A stretch of 64,000 nucleotides of DNA from Barnesiella intestinihominis YIT 11860 (GTDB taxonomy: Bacteria; Bacteroidota; Bacteroidia; Bacteroidales; Barnesiellaceae): contig NZ_JH815205.1 in NCBI RefSeq assembly GCF_000296465.1, forward strand, positions 572,759 through 636,758, read 5' to 3'. Positions 37,492 to 46,408 of this stretch are shown in pieces. The position numbers and the translations under genes were made by a program. A model generated the notes under the pieces. It made no database searches, was not told where the DNA came from, and saw nothing but the letters and a program-made list of their open reading frames with translations. The first letter of the stretch is position 1; the number at the start of each line of letters is the position of its first letter.

Positions 37492-38742
37492 TTATTCGAA
37501 TGAACCCATCTGCAACATGTTCACCTCTTGCTGAGTGAGGTAACGCCAACGCCCCCGTTGCAAGTTCTTCTTGGTAAGCCCAGCGAAATAAACCCGGTCG
37601 AGTTTAACCACACGATACCCTAAGGCTTCGAAAATACGACGCACGATACGATTCCGACCCGAATGAATCTCGATACCCACTTGGTTCATATCCGTCTCGT
37701 TGGCATAACTTACGGCATCGGGCTGTATAGGGCCGTCTTCCAATTCTATACCATCGGCGATTCGTTGCATATCCTCCTCGCTCACATCTCGGTCGAGCCA
37801 CACATGGTATATCTTTTTCTTGATAAACTTCGGGTGCGTCAGTTTCGATGCAAGGTCGCCATCGTTCGTCAGCAGTAACACACCGGTCGTGTTGCGGTCG
37901 AGACGTCCCACCGGATAAATACGTTCGGTACAAGCGTTACGCACGATATCCATCACCGTGAGTCGTCCTTGTGGATCGTCCGATGTAGTCACACAATCCT
38001 TAGGTTTATTCAACAATACGTAAATCTTACGTTCCAAAGTCACCACCTTGCCACGGAATGTCACCGTATCATTACGGGTAATCTTCGTTCCCAGTTCGGT
38101 CACGGCAACCCCGTTGACCAACACTTCTCCGGCTTGAATAAATTCGTCGGCCTCACGACGGGAACAGATCCCTGCATTAGCCATAAATTTATTCAGACGA
38201 ATCGGTTCATTCGGATCCACCTCTGGCAATTCATATTCGATGCGCTGCGGGCGGCTGAACACCTTATTATTCCGACGCGATTGCTGGCGATTCTGATTAT
38301 ATCCTCCGCGATTATTATACCCCCGGTTATTATATCCGCCCGGGCGATTGTTTTGCTTCGGATAACGAGGTCTCTCGCTTTCTCCATAAGGCTGCTGAAA
38401 CCCCTCTCCCACTTCGTTATTACGATTATAATCCTGATTATACCTCGGAGTATTGTTGTAGTTATTGTTCCGACGGTTGTTTCCGTAATTGCCCTGACGG
38501 TTATTACTATACCCTCCCTGACGATTACCATAGTTGTTAGGACGCTCGTTACCGTAAGAACGATTTCCTCCATCTCCATAGTTATTGCGGGGATAGTATG
38601 GTCTTTCCGCATTCGCACTGTACGAGGAGTGTCCCTCTTCTCCTCCATTTCTTCTGTACTCTACTTTTTCATATCGCTCGGTCGCACCTTCGCGGTTCGA
38701 CATTCCGATGCGCGGACGCTTAGCTCTTTTTTCGCTTTCCAT
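37492..38742 (-). CDS. RluB/RsuA-type pseudouridine synthase with Asn/Gly/Arg-rich N-terminus
   Basis: 416 aa. Residues about 30-165 are a low-complexity stretch rich in Asn, Gly, Arg, Tyr and Gln (for example NYGNRQGGYSNN). From about 180 the normal enzyme follows: S4 domain (IRLNKFMANAGICSRREADEFIQAG), the catalytic block PVGRLDRNTTGVLLLTNDGDLA with its Asp, and RQVR-like NRIVRRIFEALGYRVVKLDR. It isomerises uridine in rRNA, probably 23S if RluB-like. The tail probably gives extra RNA binding. Repeat DNA lies upstream. Confidence 0.9.
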   Translation of the reverse strand: MESEKRAKRPRIGMSNREGATERYEKVEYRRNGGEEGHSSYSANAERPYYPRNNYGDGGNRSYGNERPNNYGNRQGGYSNNRQGNYGNNRRNNNYNNTPRYNQDYNRNNEVGEGFQQPYGESERPRYPKQNNRPGGYNNRGYNNRGGYNQNRQQSRRNNKVFSRPQRIEYELPEVDPNEPIRLNKFMANAGICSRREADEFIQAGEVLVNGVAVTELGTKITRNDTVTFRGKVVTLERKIYVLLNKPKDCVTTSDDPQGRLTVMDIVRNACTERIYPVGRLDRNTTGVLLLTNDGDLASKLTHPKFIKKKIYHVWLDRDVSEEDMQRIADGIELEDGPIQPDAVSYANETDMNQVGIEIHSGRNRIVRRIFEALGYRVVKLDRVYFAGLTKKNLQRGRWRYLTQQEVNMLQMGSFE

Positions 38743-39039
38743 AGAAATTGTTTGTAATTAAAAATACAAGCCTCTCGGCCTATTAAAAAACATCTGTTAT
38801 AAATGATAGTTATTTTTTCTCATAAACAAAAATTAGTGCAAACCGAAAGTAAAAACAAATTTACTATCGAGCCGCAGCCTATGTTTGTAAACACGTTGCA
38901 AAGATACGAAGGATTTTTCATTTTGCTTCTATTACAATCGAATAAGTTGTTATTTTCTGCTTAAAAAAACAAAAGCTCGGGCCTTTTGTTCGTCCGGCTT
39001 GCAAAGAATCTGCCTTACAACCGTTCAAAGCAACAAATA

Positions 39040-39600
39040 CATACTCAATACGGGAATCAGTGGGGTTGTCCTTGCATATTTACCCCCCTCCTCAGAAACG
39101 ACTGTTTCTTCGGCCTCTCCCCTATCGCTATACGACACAGAGGAGAAGGGTAAAATCTATCCCTGTGCCGAAATGAGAATTACCATTTTAATCTTTTCTT
39201 CCTATTGTATCTATGTGGCATTGCCGGACATTTCAGCCCCTTTTTTTTTAGAACAGTGAGGAATTGGAGTGAGATTATTAAAACCTCTTCCCTGCCGTGT
39301 CCCGTAGTATTATGGGGTGTTTTGCGACAGCAAAATATAGAGGCGGTGTCCGAAGGACAGAGGGGTTAAATAAAATTATCCGCAACAGAGGAAACATATC
39401 AAAGTATCAACACCCTACCTCTGTTCATCGCAGATGAGATAGGGGGAGTGCCCGAAAGGCAAGGGGATTAAGCCTTCAAAAACATAATACATTATCTTTC
39501 TCAATCCTTCATCGAAGAGATCGAACTGTTGCTATTGTCAAGAATTTCATCGCTAAAATTCATGTCTATTCCTTCTGATTTTCTACTGAACCCAATACAG
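39040..39600 (+). repeat. Family A intergenic repeat, copy 5
   Basis: Begins with a degenerate opening (ATCAGTGGGGTTGTCCTTG), carries CTCAGAAACGACTGTTTCTTCG, CCGTAGTATTATGG and CTCATCTGCGATGAG-type modules (here as TTCATCGCAGATGAG), and ends in the tail through AATTTCATCGCTAAAATTCAT and TTTTCTACTGAA. It lies between co-directional genes. Other parts of 38743-39709 are AT-rich with no supported feature. Confidence 0.7.
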
Positions 39601-39709
39601 AACCGGCATGCGATAAACGTCGAAGGAGAATAAGAGGTTCTCTTATTCTCCTTCGGTTACAAGTCTCATTTCTATTTTTCATCTAATCTTGCGAGGCTTC
39701 CCCACCTCA

Positions 39710-41053
39710 TCAAAACCCGGTATATGAGTGAGGAGTTATCTTTCGTAATTCCTCTTTTACCGATTCCGAAACATCGAGCGTATCGATAAATTCCCGTATG
39801 GAGTCGGCATTAATTACCGTATTCGTCCGTGTCAAAGCCTTCAAAGTCTCGTACGGATGAGGATAACCCTCCCTCCGCAAAATCGTCTGGATACCTTCGG
39901 CTACCACATTCCACATCTGATCGAGATCGCGATATATAGCCGGTTCGTTCAGTAACAATTTATTCAAGCCCTTGATTGTACTATGGAAGGCAATCAACGT
40001 ATGAGCCAAAGGAACACCCACATTCCGCAACACGGTCGAATCGGTCAAGTCGCGTTGCAAGCGCGAAACCGGCAACTTCGAAGACAAGTGGTCCAGTATG
40101 GCATTGGCTATTCCGAGATTCCCCTCCGAATTTTCATAATCGATGGGGTTCACCTTGTGAGGCATTGCCGACGAACCCACTTCTCCCGCTTTGATTTTCT
40201 GCTTGAAATACTCCATAGAAATGTATTGCCAGAAGTCCCGGTCGAGATCTATCACAATCGTGTTGATACGACGCAAAGCATCGAACAGAGCGGCGAGATT
40301 GTCATAATTCGAAATTTGAGTGGTCCACTCCTCCCGGTCTATCCCCAACCGCTCCTTCAAAAATCTATTCCCGAATGCCGGCCAATCGATATCGGGACAA
40401 GCAAAACGATGAGCATTGAAATTACCGGTAGCTCCTCCGAACTTACCGCTCACCGGAACCGATTCGAGCAAAGCCATCTGCCGTTCCAACCGATAGCCAA
40501 ATACCCGTATCTCTTTCCCCAGACGGGTGGGCGATGCCGGCTGCCCGTGAGTTTTGGCAAGCATGGGAATATCTTTCCATTCCTCGGCATACCGGTTGAT
40601 AATAGCCAGCATATCTTTCAACACTGGGAAATAACAATCGTGCAAAGCCTCTTTCAACAAAAGAGGAACCGACGTATTATTAATATCCTGTGAAGTCAAC
40701 CCGAAATGGATAAACTCTTTATAAGCCTCCAAATGCAATTCGTCGAATTTCTCTTTAATAAAATACTCGACAGCCTTCACATCATGATTAGTAACAGACT
40801 CTATCGACTTCACTTTTTCGGCATCGGCCTCCGTAAAATCGGTATATATCTTGCGCAACGCCGGGAATAAATCAGGATTTACCTCCGAGAGCTGAGGCAA
40901 CGGCAATTCGCACAATGCAATGAAATACTCGATTTCGACCCGTACCCTATACCGGATAAGTGCCCATTCCGAAAAATAAAGCGACAAATTTTCCACCTTA
41001 TTGCGATAGCGGCCATCGACAGGAGATATAGCCGTGAGTGATGATAATTCCAT
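39710..41053 (-). CDS. purB: Adenylosuccinate lyase
   Basis: 447 aa. It acts twice in purine synthesis: SAICAR to AICAR, and adenylosuccinate to AMP. The signature loop SSAMPHKVNP (294-303), the base-side histidine in AKTHGQPASPTRLG (H169) and the TSQDINNT block are present. This length and start (MELSSLTAISPVDGRY) fit the E. coli-like PurB group. Monocistronic; a -7 box lies 24-31 bp upstream. Confidence 0.96.
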   Translation of the reverse strand: MELSSLTAISPVDGRYRNKVENLSLYFSEWALIRYRVRVEIEYFIALCELPLPQLSEVNPDLFPALRKIYTDFTEADAEKVKSIESVTNHDVKAVEYFIKEKFDELHLEAYKEFIHFGLTSQDINNTSVPLLLKEALHDCYFPVLKDMLAIINRYAEEWKDIPMLAKTHGQPASPTRLGKEIRVFGYRLERQMALLESVPVSGKFGGATGNFNAHRFACPDIDWPAFGNRFLKERLGIDREEWTTQISNYDNLAALFDALRRINTIVIDLDRDFWQYISMEYFKQKIKAGEVGSSAMPHKVNPIDYENSEGNLGIANAILDHLSSKLPVSRLQRDLTDSTVLRNVGVPLAHTLIAFHSTIKGLNKLLLNEPAIYRDLDQMWNVVAEGIQTILRREGYPHPYETLKALTRTNTVINADSIREFIDTLDVSESVKEELRKITPHSYTGF

Positions 41054-41076
41054 AGTCTTTTATTTGAAATAGAGTA

Positions 41077-41084
41077 CAAAAATA
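41077..41084 (-). promoter_or_regulatory. -7 promoter element for purB
   Basis: Minus strand TATTTTTG, an exact TAnnTTTG match, 24-31 bp before the start. Confidence 0.4.
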
Positions 41085-41126
41085 CGATTTCCCCGGCAAT
41101 TTTTACACAATAATTTCATTTTTTGT

Positions 41127-41156
41127 TTTGCAGATAAAAAAATAGTATTACCTTTG
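41127..41156 (+). promoter_or_regulatory. Promoter of the tandem tRNA-Val genes
   Basis: TTTG (41127-41130), 18-base spacer, TACCTTTG (41149-41156); first tRNA starts 24 bp later. Confidence 0.55.
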
Positions 41157-41179
41157 CAACGCTTTTCGGCAAACTATCC

Positions 41180-41254
41180 GGGCGTTTAGCTCAGCTGGTT
41201 TAGAGCATCTGCCTTACAAGCAGAGGGTCGGCGGTTCGAATCCGTCAACGCCCA
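41180..41254 (+). tRNA. tRNA-Val (anticodon TAC), first copy
   Basis: 75 nt. The acceptor stem GGGCGTT/AACGCCC pairs fully; the anticodon loop CTTACAA gives TAC; the T-arm has GGTTCGAATCC. The CCA end is not encoded (A-CTA). Identical to the copy at 41299. Confidence 0.95.
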
Positions 41255-41298
41255 CTATCCCGGATAAAACCCTGTGGGGCGAAAGCCTACGAAAACAC

Positions 41299-41373
41299 GG
41301 GCGTTTAGCTCAGCTGGTTTAGAGCATCTGCCTTACAAGCAGAGGGTCGGCGGTTCGAATCCGTCAACGCCCA
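41299..41373 (+). tRNA. tRNA-Val (anticodon TAC), second copy
   Basis: 75 nt, base for base the same as the tRNA at 41180, 44 bp downstream, and likely cotranscribed with it. A terminator follows at 41402-41439. Confidence 0.95.
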
Positions 41374-41401
41374 CTATCCCAAAAACAACTATATATGTCC
41401 G

Positions 41402-41439
41402 CACTTGTAAGAATTAGTCTTGCAGGTGTTTTTTGTTTT
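41402..41439 (+). terminator. Terminator after the tRNA-Val pair
   Basis: CACTTGTAAG and CTTGCAGGTG form a 10-pair stem (two G-U pairs) with a 7-base loop, followed by TTTTTTGTTTT. Confidence 0.75.
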
Positions 41440-41509
41440 ATGGCAAAGCCTACTCTTTACCATACATACAGAGGATGCAGCCTACCATTTGCATATTAGG
41501 CAAAAAAAT

Positions 41510-41640
41510 GGGTCAGTAAAAATTTAGTGGGGATTATCCTTGTATATTTTCTCCCATATATAGCTAACACAGTTCTCCGTAATACTACGGGATATAGGGG
41601 GAGGGAGATACATCACTCTGTTCCTGTTATCGAATTTTTA
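41510..41640 (+). repeat. Family A intergenic repeat, copy 6 (short)
   Basis: Opening phrase (AATTTAGTGGGGATTATCCTTG), one module with CCGTAATACTACGG inside, and an ACTCTGTTCCTGTTATCGAA end shared with copy 8. Between two converging tRNA units. Confidence 0.6.
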
Positions 41641-41641
41641 C

Positions 41642-41670
41642 AAAAAAAACGCCTGCATTTCTGCAAGCGC
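41642..41670 (-). terminator. Terminator after tRNA-Lys
   Basis: Minus strand CGCTTGCA-GAAA-TGCAGGCG (one G-T pair) followed by a run of eight Ts. Confidence 0.8.
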
Positions 41671-41675
41671 TTCTG

Positions 41676-41748
41676 TGACCCCGGAGGGACTCGAACCCTC
41701 GACCCAATGATTAAGAGTCATTTGCTCTACCAACTGAGCTACGGAGTC
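41676..41748 (-). tRNA. tRNA-Lys (anticodon CTT)
   Basis: 73 nt. Acceptor stem GACTCCG/CGGGGTC (one G-T pair), D-loop AGCTCAGTTGGTAGAGC, anticodon loop CTCTTAA giving CTT, T-arm GGTTCGAGTCC. No encoded CCA. Confidence 0.93.
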
Positions 41749-41860
41749 GACTTCTTAAATGGAACGGGTGCAAAGGTAACTCTTTTCGAGAAACCGGCAA
41801 ACGATTATTCAAAAAAATTTCTCGCAACCACTATTTTTGACACTCCGGCAAACGATTCGG

Positions 41861-42721
41861 CTATCCAAGACAGTCATCTTCTCCCGAAACCGCACTTTCC
41901 CAATCCATTCTTTCCGACTCTTCAAACGTATAAAGCTCCGATGGGTGATTACGGGTAAGTGCCACCAACTCCACATCTTTACCCACTCGTATGCCTTCCT
42001 CGTAAAGTCGGTTTTCCACCGTCTTATAAGCCAGTTCAGGGTGATTGTTATCCCCGCTGAGATGACATAGAAAAATATTTCGCAAAGCCGGCGTATAGAT
42101 TCGAGCCAAATATTCGGCCGTACGGGCATTGTCCATATGGCCGCTATCGGCAAGAATACGTCTCTGCAAATGAAGAGGATAAGAACCGTTACGCAACATC
42201 GCCTCATCGTAATTCGATTCGATGACCAGATAATTAGCTTGCCGCAAATATTTATCTGCCGTAGGGGTGATATGCCCCAAATCGGTCGCAAAAGCAAAAT
42301 ACAAATTCCCGTAAGAAATAAAAAAGCCTACGTTGTCGCTCCCGTCATGGGGTACTTCGAAGGCTGTAATCGTAAAATCCTTGATCTTGAACGGAATCTC
42401 TTTTACAATAGGCCGATGAGCGCTGTAAATTTTATCGACCATACAATAATTACGATTCATTCCGTTCTTGATGGCCTCGGTGGTATAAATGGGTATGCCG
42501 TATTTTTCGCCTAATGTCCCTGCCGCCTTGATATGGTCGGCATGGTCGTGGGTAATGCACAAAGCAACGATTTTTTCAAAAGGGATACCATACTCTTTCA
42601 AAACCTTCTTGATCGTCCGCACACCCTTGCCGGCATCGATCAGTATGCCATACTCCTCGTTTCCCAGATAATAACAATTGCCGCTACTGCCGCTGGCAAG
42701 GCTTAGAAATTGTAAGCTCAT
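41861..42721 (-). CDS. Metallo-beta-lactamase fold hydrolase, WalJ/YycJ-like
   Basis: 286 aa from the ATG at 42721 (MSLQFLSLASGSSGNCYYLG, the family's standard start). The metal-binding motif THDHADH gives H58, H60, D62 and H63. Downstream ligands are in the DLGHITP and ESNYDE...HLSGDNNHPE blocks. Members of this group are thought to act on nucleic acids (a 5'-3' exonuclease-like role is suggested for YycJ/WalJ), but the substrate is not visible. The C-terminus overlaps no other gene; family A repeat follows its start side. Confidence 0.85.
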   Translation of the reverse strand: MSLQFLSLASGSSGNCYYLGNEEYGILIDAGKGVRTIKKVLKEYGIPFEKIVALCITHDHADHIKAAGTLGEKYGIPIYTTEAIKNGMNRNYCMVDKIYSAHRPIVKEIPFKIKDFTITAFEVPHDGSDNVGFFISYGNLYFAFATDLGHITPTADKYLRQANYLVIESNYDEAMLRNGSYPLHLQRRILADSGHMDNARTAEYLARIYTPALRNIFLCHLSGDNNHPELAYKTVENRLYEEGIRVGKDVELVALTRNHPSELYTFEESERMDWESAVSGEDDCLG

Positions 42722-42834
42722 ATCCTTTTTTCTCCTCGGGGCACAAAGATAGCTTTTTAACGGCACAATTGAAAATTATCGAAGGTAAGATATTTAGAAT
42801 CCGTTTAAATTTCTTCGATCTCCGACGAAGCACA

Positions 42835-43075
42835 AAGGCAAAAAAACGATTCTGCCAATAGAGATTGTCCTTTAACTCCTCCCCTGCCGTGTCCCGTAGC
42901 CTTACGGGGTGTTTTACAACGCAAAATATAGAGGAGGTGTCCACAAGACGGAGGGGTTGAAAAGAATAACCACAGCAGAGAGAGCGGATTAGGGCATCCC
43001 CCCTCTTCCCCGTATTTCCGCAAGGAAATATAAGGGGGAATACCCGCAAGGCGAGGGGTTAAACTCTATAATCAA
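42835..43075 (+). repeat. Family A intergenic repeat, copy 7
   Basis: Contains CCGTAGCCTTACGG, TTTTACAACGCAAAA and TTTCCGCAAGGAAA modules between CCTC/GAGG outer stems. Between two co-directional genes. Confidence 0.7.
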
Positions 43076-43086
43076 AGGGAAAAACC

Positions 43087-43794
43087 CTACTTATAAAGTA
43101 AAAAAATGGCAGGGGTTTTCTGATAATCATACTTCGTCTTCGCCCACTCACCCAACGAGAGCGTACGAATACTTTCATCAGGGCAAGAAATATCCGCCGC
43201 CACGCACAACCTCGTATGGGGGCGACAGGCACGCACCAAATCCTCTATCATCTTATGATTACGATAAGGCGTTTCGATAAATATCTGCGTCTGCCCCTCG
43301 GCATATACCCGTTGTTCGAGCTGCTTGATTCTCTTTATCCGTTCTCCCGCCTCGATAGGCAGATAACCCTGAAAAGCGAAACTCTGCCCGTTGAATCCCG
43401 AAGCCATCAGCGACATCAATATCGACGAAGGGCCCACCAATGGAACCACAGGCAAATGTTCCCGCTGGGCAATCGCCACCACATCGGCCCCCGGGTCGGC
43501 CACAGCCGGGCAACCGGCCTCCGAAATCACGCCTGTCGCATATCCCTGCCGCAACGGTTCGAGAAATCCCGACACCTCCGTCGCCTCCGTGTGACGGTTC
43601 AATTCATAAAACGTCAAGTCGTCGATACAAATATCGGGATTCGATTTTTTGAGAAACCGTCGGGCCGAACGCACATTCTCTACGATAAAGTGACGTATCC
43701 CGGCTATTACTTCGCGGTTATAAGAAGGTAGCACCTGCTCGACTGGTGTATCGCCCAGAGGAACAGGAATCAGATATAATGCGGTTTTGAGCAT
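43087..43794 (-). CDS. RsmI-like tetrapyrrole-fold methyltransferase
   Basis: 235 aa from the ATG at 43794. The family fold shows in LYLIPVPLGD, FIVENVRSARRFLKK, VISEAGCPAVADPGADVVAIAQ and GPSSILMSLMASGFNGQSFAFQGYLP. RsmI methylates the 2'-O of C1402 in 16S rRNA; the bacterial RsmI is usually 270-290 aa, and this shorter form is common in Bacteroidetes, where its target is less certain. SAM-dependent, cytoplasmic. Confidence 0.8.
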   Translation of the reverse strand: MLKTALYLIPVPLGDTPVEQVLPSYNREVIAGIRHFIVENVRSARRFLKKSNPDICIDDLTFYELNRHTEATEVSGFLEPLRQGYATGVISEAGCPAVADPGADVVAIAQREHLPVVPLVGPSSILMSLMASGFNGQSFAFQGYLPIEAGERIKRIKQLEQRVYAEGQTQIFIETPYRNHKMIEDLVRACRPHTRLCVAADISCPDESIRTLSLGEWAKTKYDYQKTPAIFLLYK

Positions 43795-43835
43795 ACAAAT
43801 TCGATTTATCGGCAAAACCCATTTTCACCGTTCGA

Positions 43836-43853
43836 CAAAAATAGGTATTTTTG
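43836..43853. promoter_or_regulatory. Palindromic pair of divergent -7 elements
   Basis: CAAAAATA-GG-TATTTTTG. The left half is a minus-strand TATTTTTG facing the RsmI-like gene (ATG at 43794); the right half is a plus-strand TATTTTTG facing the RNA methyltransferase (ATG at 43879). The two -7 boxes are 2 bp apart. Confidence 0.55.
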
Positions 43854-43878
43854 CCCAAAGAGAAAAACAGAAACTGTT

Positions 43879-45303
43879 ATGACAGACCTGCCTGCCCCAT
43901 TTATCGAACGCACCCGCCGATTACTCGGCGACGACTATCCCCGCTTTGCCGAGTCGCTCGAATCGGAATCTCCGACAAGCATACGGCTCAACCCTTTGAA
44001 AAGCACTCCGACAGGCACGATAGGCGATCCGGTTCTCTGGGCTCGACATGGGTTCTATCTCTCTTCCCGGCCAACGTTTACCTTCGACCCCCGGCTTCAC
44101 GCCGGAGTCTACTACGTACAAGAAGCGGCATCGATGTTCCTCAATCGGGTAATACGGCAATACGTTCATGAGCCGGTCCGTTATCTCGACCTTTGTGCCG
44201 CTCCCGGCGGAAAATCGACCGATGCCGTTGCGTCGCTCCCGGTCGGCAGTTTAATCGTCAGCAACGAAGTCATACCCAACCGGGCGCATATCCTCGCCGA
44301 AAACATTGTCAAATGGGGATCGCCCTATTGCATAGTCACCCGCAACGAAGCCTCGGCATTCGGCGCACTCGAAAAATACTTCGACATCATTGCCGCCGAT
44401 GTCCCTTGTTCGGGAGAAGGCATGTTCCGCAAAGACCCCGCCGCCATCACCGAGTGGTCTGCGGCGAATGTGGCGCATTGCGCCGAACGACAGCGCACCA
44501 TTCTCACCGATGTGTGGAATGCTCTACGCCCCGGCGGATTGTTCATTTACAGCACCTGTACCTACAACACCGAAGAAAACGAGGAGATGATCGGTTTCCT
44601 CCGAAAAAAGTTCGGGGCCATACCTCTCACAGTCGATATCGACCCAGCTTGGAACATAACGCCTGCACTCGTTGGCGATCTGCCCGCCTATCGCTTCATG
44701 CCCCACCGTACCCGGGGCGAAGGTCTCTTTATGGCAATCCTTCGGAAACCGGGCGAACCCGGTGAAACTCGACGAGTGGCTCTCCTCTCGACAGCCGAAA
44801 AGACAGAGAAACGCAACAAAAAAAATAAAACACCCCGAATAGCTATACCCGATGAATGGAGGCTTCTCGTTGCCAACCCCGACCGCTATACATTCATATC
44901 CGACGAAGAGAAAATTATCGCTATCCCGGCCGAGTATACAACCGATTATAAACTCCTCAACCGGCATCTCGACCTGTTGCATGCCGGTATCACCGTAGCC
45001 ACGCTCAAAGGAAAAGACTACGTGCCGCATATCTCGCTGGCACTCTCCACAGCCTTCGATACGAACCAAGTCGTCCACTACGAGGCCTCCCTCGACACAG
45101 CCCTCGCCTACCTCCGACGAGAAAGCCTCTTCCTGCCCACCGACTTACCCCGAGGATATATACTTGTCACCTATGAAGGATTTCCCCTCGGCTGGGCAAA
45201 ACATCTTGGCAACCGAACCAACAACCTCTACCCGCAAGAGTGGAGAATCCGTAGCGGATATACGCCCGATACTCCGTTCGAATTGAACATCGCACCGAAA
45301 TAA
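43879..45303 (+). CDS. RsmF/RsmB-type rRNA (cytosine-C5) methyltransferase
   Basis: 474 aa NOL1/NOP2/Sun family enzyme. The SAM site is LDLCAAPGGKST (103-114). The two catalytic cysteines are C177 (DVPCSGEGMFRKDP) and C227 (IYSTCTYNTEENE). A C-terminal domain (about 310-474) with an RsmF-like tail follows, including KGKDYVPHISLAL and LPRGYILVTYEGFPLGWAKHLGNR. The combination of core plus PUA-like end matches RsmF (C1407-type) better than RsmB, but the target base is inferred. Confidence 0.9.
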   Translation: MTDLPAPFIERTRRLLGDDYPRFAESLESESPTSIRLNPLKSTPTGTIGDPVLWARHGFYLSSRPTFTFDPRLHAGVYYVQEAASMFLNRVIRQYVHEPVRYLDLCAAPGGKSTDAVASLPVGSLIVSNEVIPNRAHILAENIVKWGSPYCIVTRNEASAFGALEKYFDIIAADVPCSGEGMFRKDPAAITEWSAANVAHCAERQRTILTDVWNALRPGGLFIYSTCTYNTEENEEMIGFLRKKFGAIPLTVDIDPAWNITPALVGDLPAYRFMPHRTRGEGLFMAILRKPGEPGETRRVALLSTAEKTEKRNKKNKTPRIAIPDEWRLLVANPDRYTFISDEEKIIAIPAEYTTDYKLLNRHLDLLHAGITVATLKGKDYVPHISLALSTAFDTNQVVHYEASLDTALAYLRRESLFLPTDLPRGYILVTYEGFPLGWAKHLGNRTNNLYPQEWRIRSGYTPDTPFELNIAPK

Positions 45304-45309
45304 CGACAT

Positions 45310-45500
45310 AAATCTTCTCTCGGACTTCCCCTCTGGCACTGCGTGCCACCTCCCCTATTGCTGACGCCACAAAGAGGAGGAGGAAAACACATACCTCTCT
45401 GTTCCTGTCATCAAAAGTATTAACACTTCTCCCCTGTGTTTTGCACAGCAAAATATAAAGGAGAGACAGAGGAGCGGTAGCGACGATGAGAGGGGTTAGA
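45310..45500 (+). repeat. Family A intergenic repeat, copy 8
   Basis: GGCACTGCGTGCC and TTTTGCACAGCAAAA inner stems, and a CTCTGTTCCTGTCATC phrase shared with copy 6. Ends in GAGAGGGGTT. The gap 45304-45668 otherwise shows nothing supported. Confidence 0.65.
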
Positions 45501-45668
45501 AATACTACATCATTCTTGCTTATGGTATTGAAAAACGACATCTCATCAGTCTGCTTCTATCGGACATATCCCTTCCTCCCTACTTTTACCCGATACCGAT
45601 CGGGTAAAAAAATTCAATCATGCCATAAAATGCGAATGCCCCGACCATACATTTGCCTCAAAAAAAGT

Positions 45669-46121
45669 ATGGAAACACAAGAACAGAAATTCACCCGGGA
45701 ACTGGCAAATAGCCGTATGCAAATAGAACTGTTACGCAATCAAGTATTGCTGCGTTATTACGCACAATTGCTCGAACTCGATATTATGCAGCATCCCAAA
45801 GAAGTGAAAACGCTCATGAGCAGCATTAACACCCTCGAACGTTATGCTCGCAAATACACCCCCAAAGACTCTGCCGAGGTTACTCCCGTCTCTAACGAAA
45901 TCCAACCGATGACAAACGGGAAAGAAACGGCAACAAACACAGTTCCACACGAAGGAGAAAAAACCGAAACTATTGAACCGAAAAAAATACAGAATACGGC
46001 TGTCGCAAAACCCACCCCACATACGCCGGTCGAACCGCCACACCTCTCATCAGTGACAAATTTCCCCGAAGGAATAAAGATAAAGAAAGTTGTCCATCGA
46101 AGTAAAACACACCGAAAATAA
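45669..46121 (+). CDS. Small coiled-coil protein of unknown function
   Basis: 150 aa from the ATG at 45669 (METQEQKFTREL); the frame is open upstream but passes through the repeat. Residues 1-65 are a strongly helical, coiled-coil-like run (SRMQIELLRNQVLLRYYAQLLEL); the rest is a Thr/Pro/Glu-rich disordered stretch, ending in basic residues (KIKKVVHRSKTHRK). No recognised domain and no signal peptide. Its coding status rests on length and composition. Confidence 0.5.
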   Translation: METQEQKFTRELANSRMQIELLRNQVLLRYYAQLLELDIMQHPKEVKTLMSSINTLERYARKYTPKDSAEVTPVSNEIQPMTNGKETATNTVPHEGEKTETIEPKKIQNTAVAKPTPHTPVEPPHLSSVTNFPEGIKIKKVVHRSKTHRK

Positions 46122-46240
46122 CCTCCGGGGGAAACACAAAGTCGATTTTTCGACCACACGGTCGTCTCCGGCATCAATTTTCATATATTTAAACTTACCG
46201 AATACAAAAAGCACATTCGATATAAAAATAAATAAACTTG

Positions 46241-46271
46241 TTTGTTCTGCGCTCGACTTTCATTATATTTG
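46241..46271 (+). promoter_or_regulatory. Promoter of glgB (family B derived)
   Basis: TTTG (46241-46244), 19-base spacer, TATATTTG (46264-46271): full consensus. The spacer phrase CTGCGCTCGACTTTCATTA closely follows the family B spacer (CTGCGCTCTCCTTTCACTA in the copy at 63932-63964). A leader of about 130 nt with a GCACG/CGTGC stem follows. Confidence 0.6.
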
Positions 46272-46408
46272 CACGTGATGCAAAGGAAATCGAGCCCGGC
46301 CGTGCAAAAAATTTTCACATCGGGTCATTTGTTTTTTCTTTGTACAGAAACAACGGGCAGAAGCAGTAACTGCATCGCTCTTTATATTCCTCCTTAAAAT
46401 ACAGCCCT

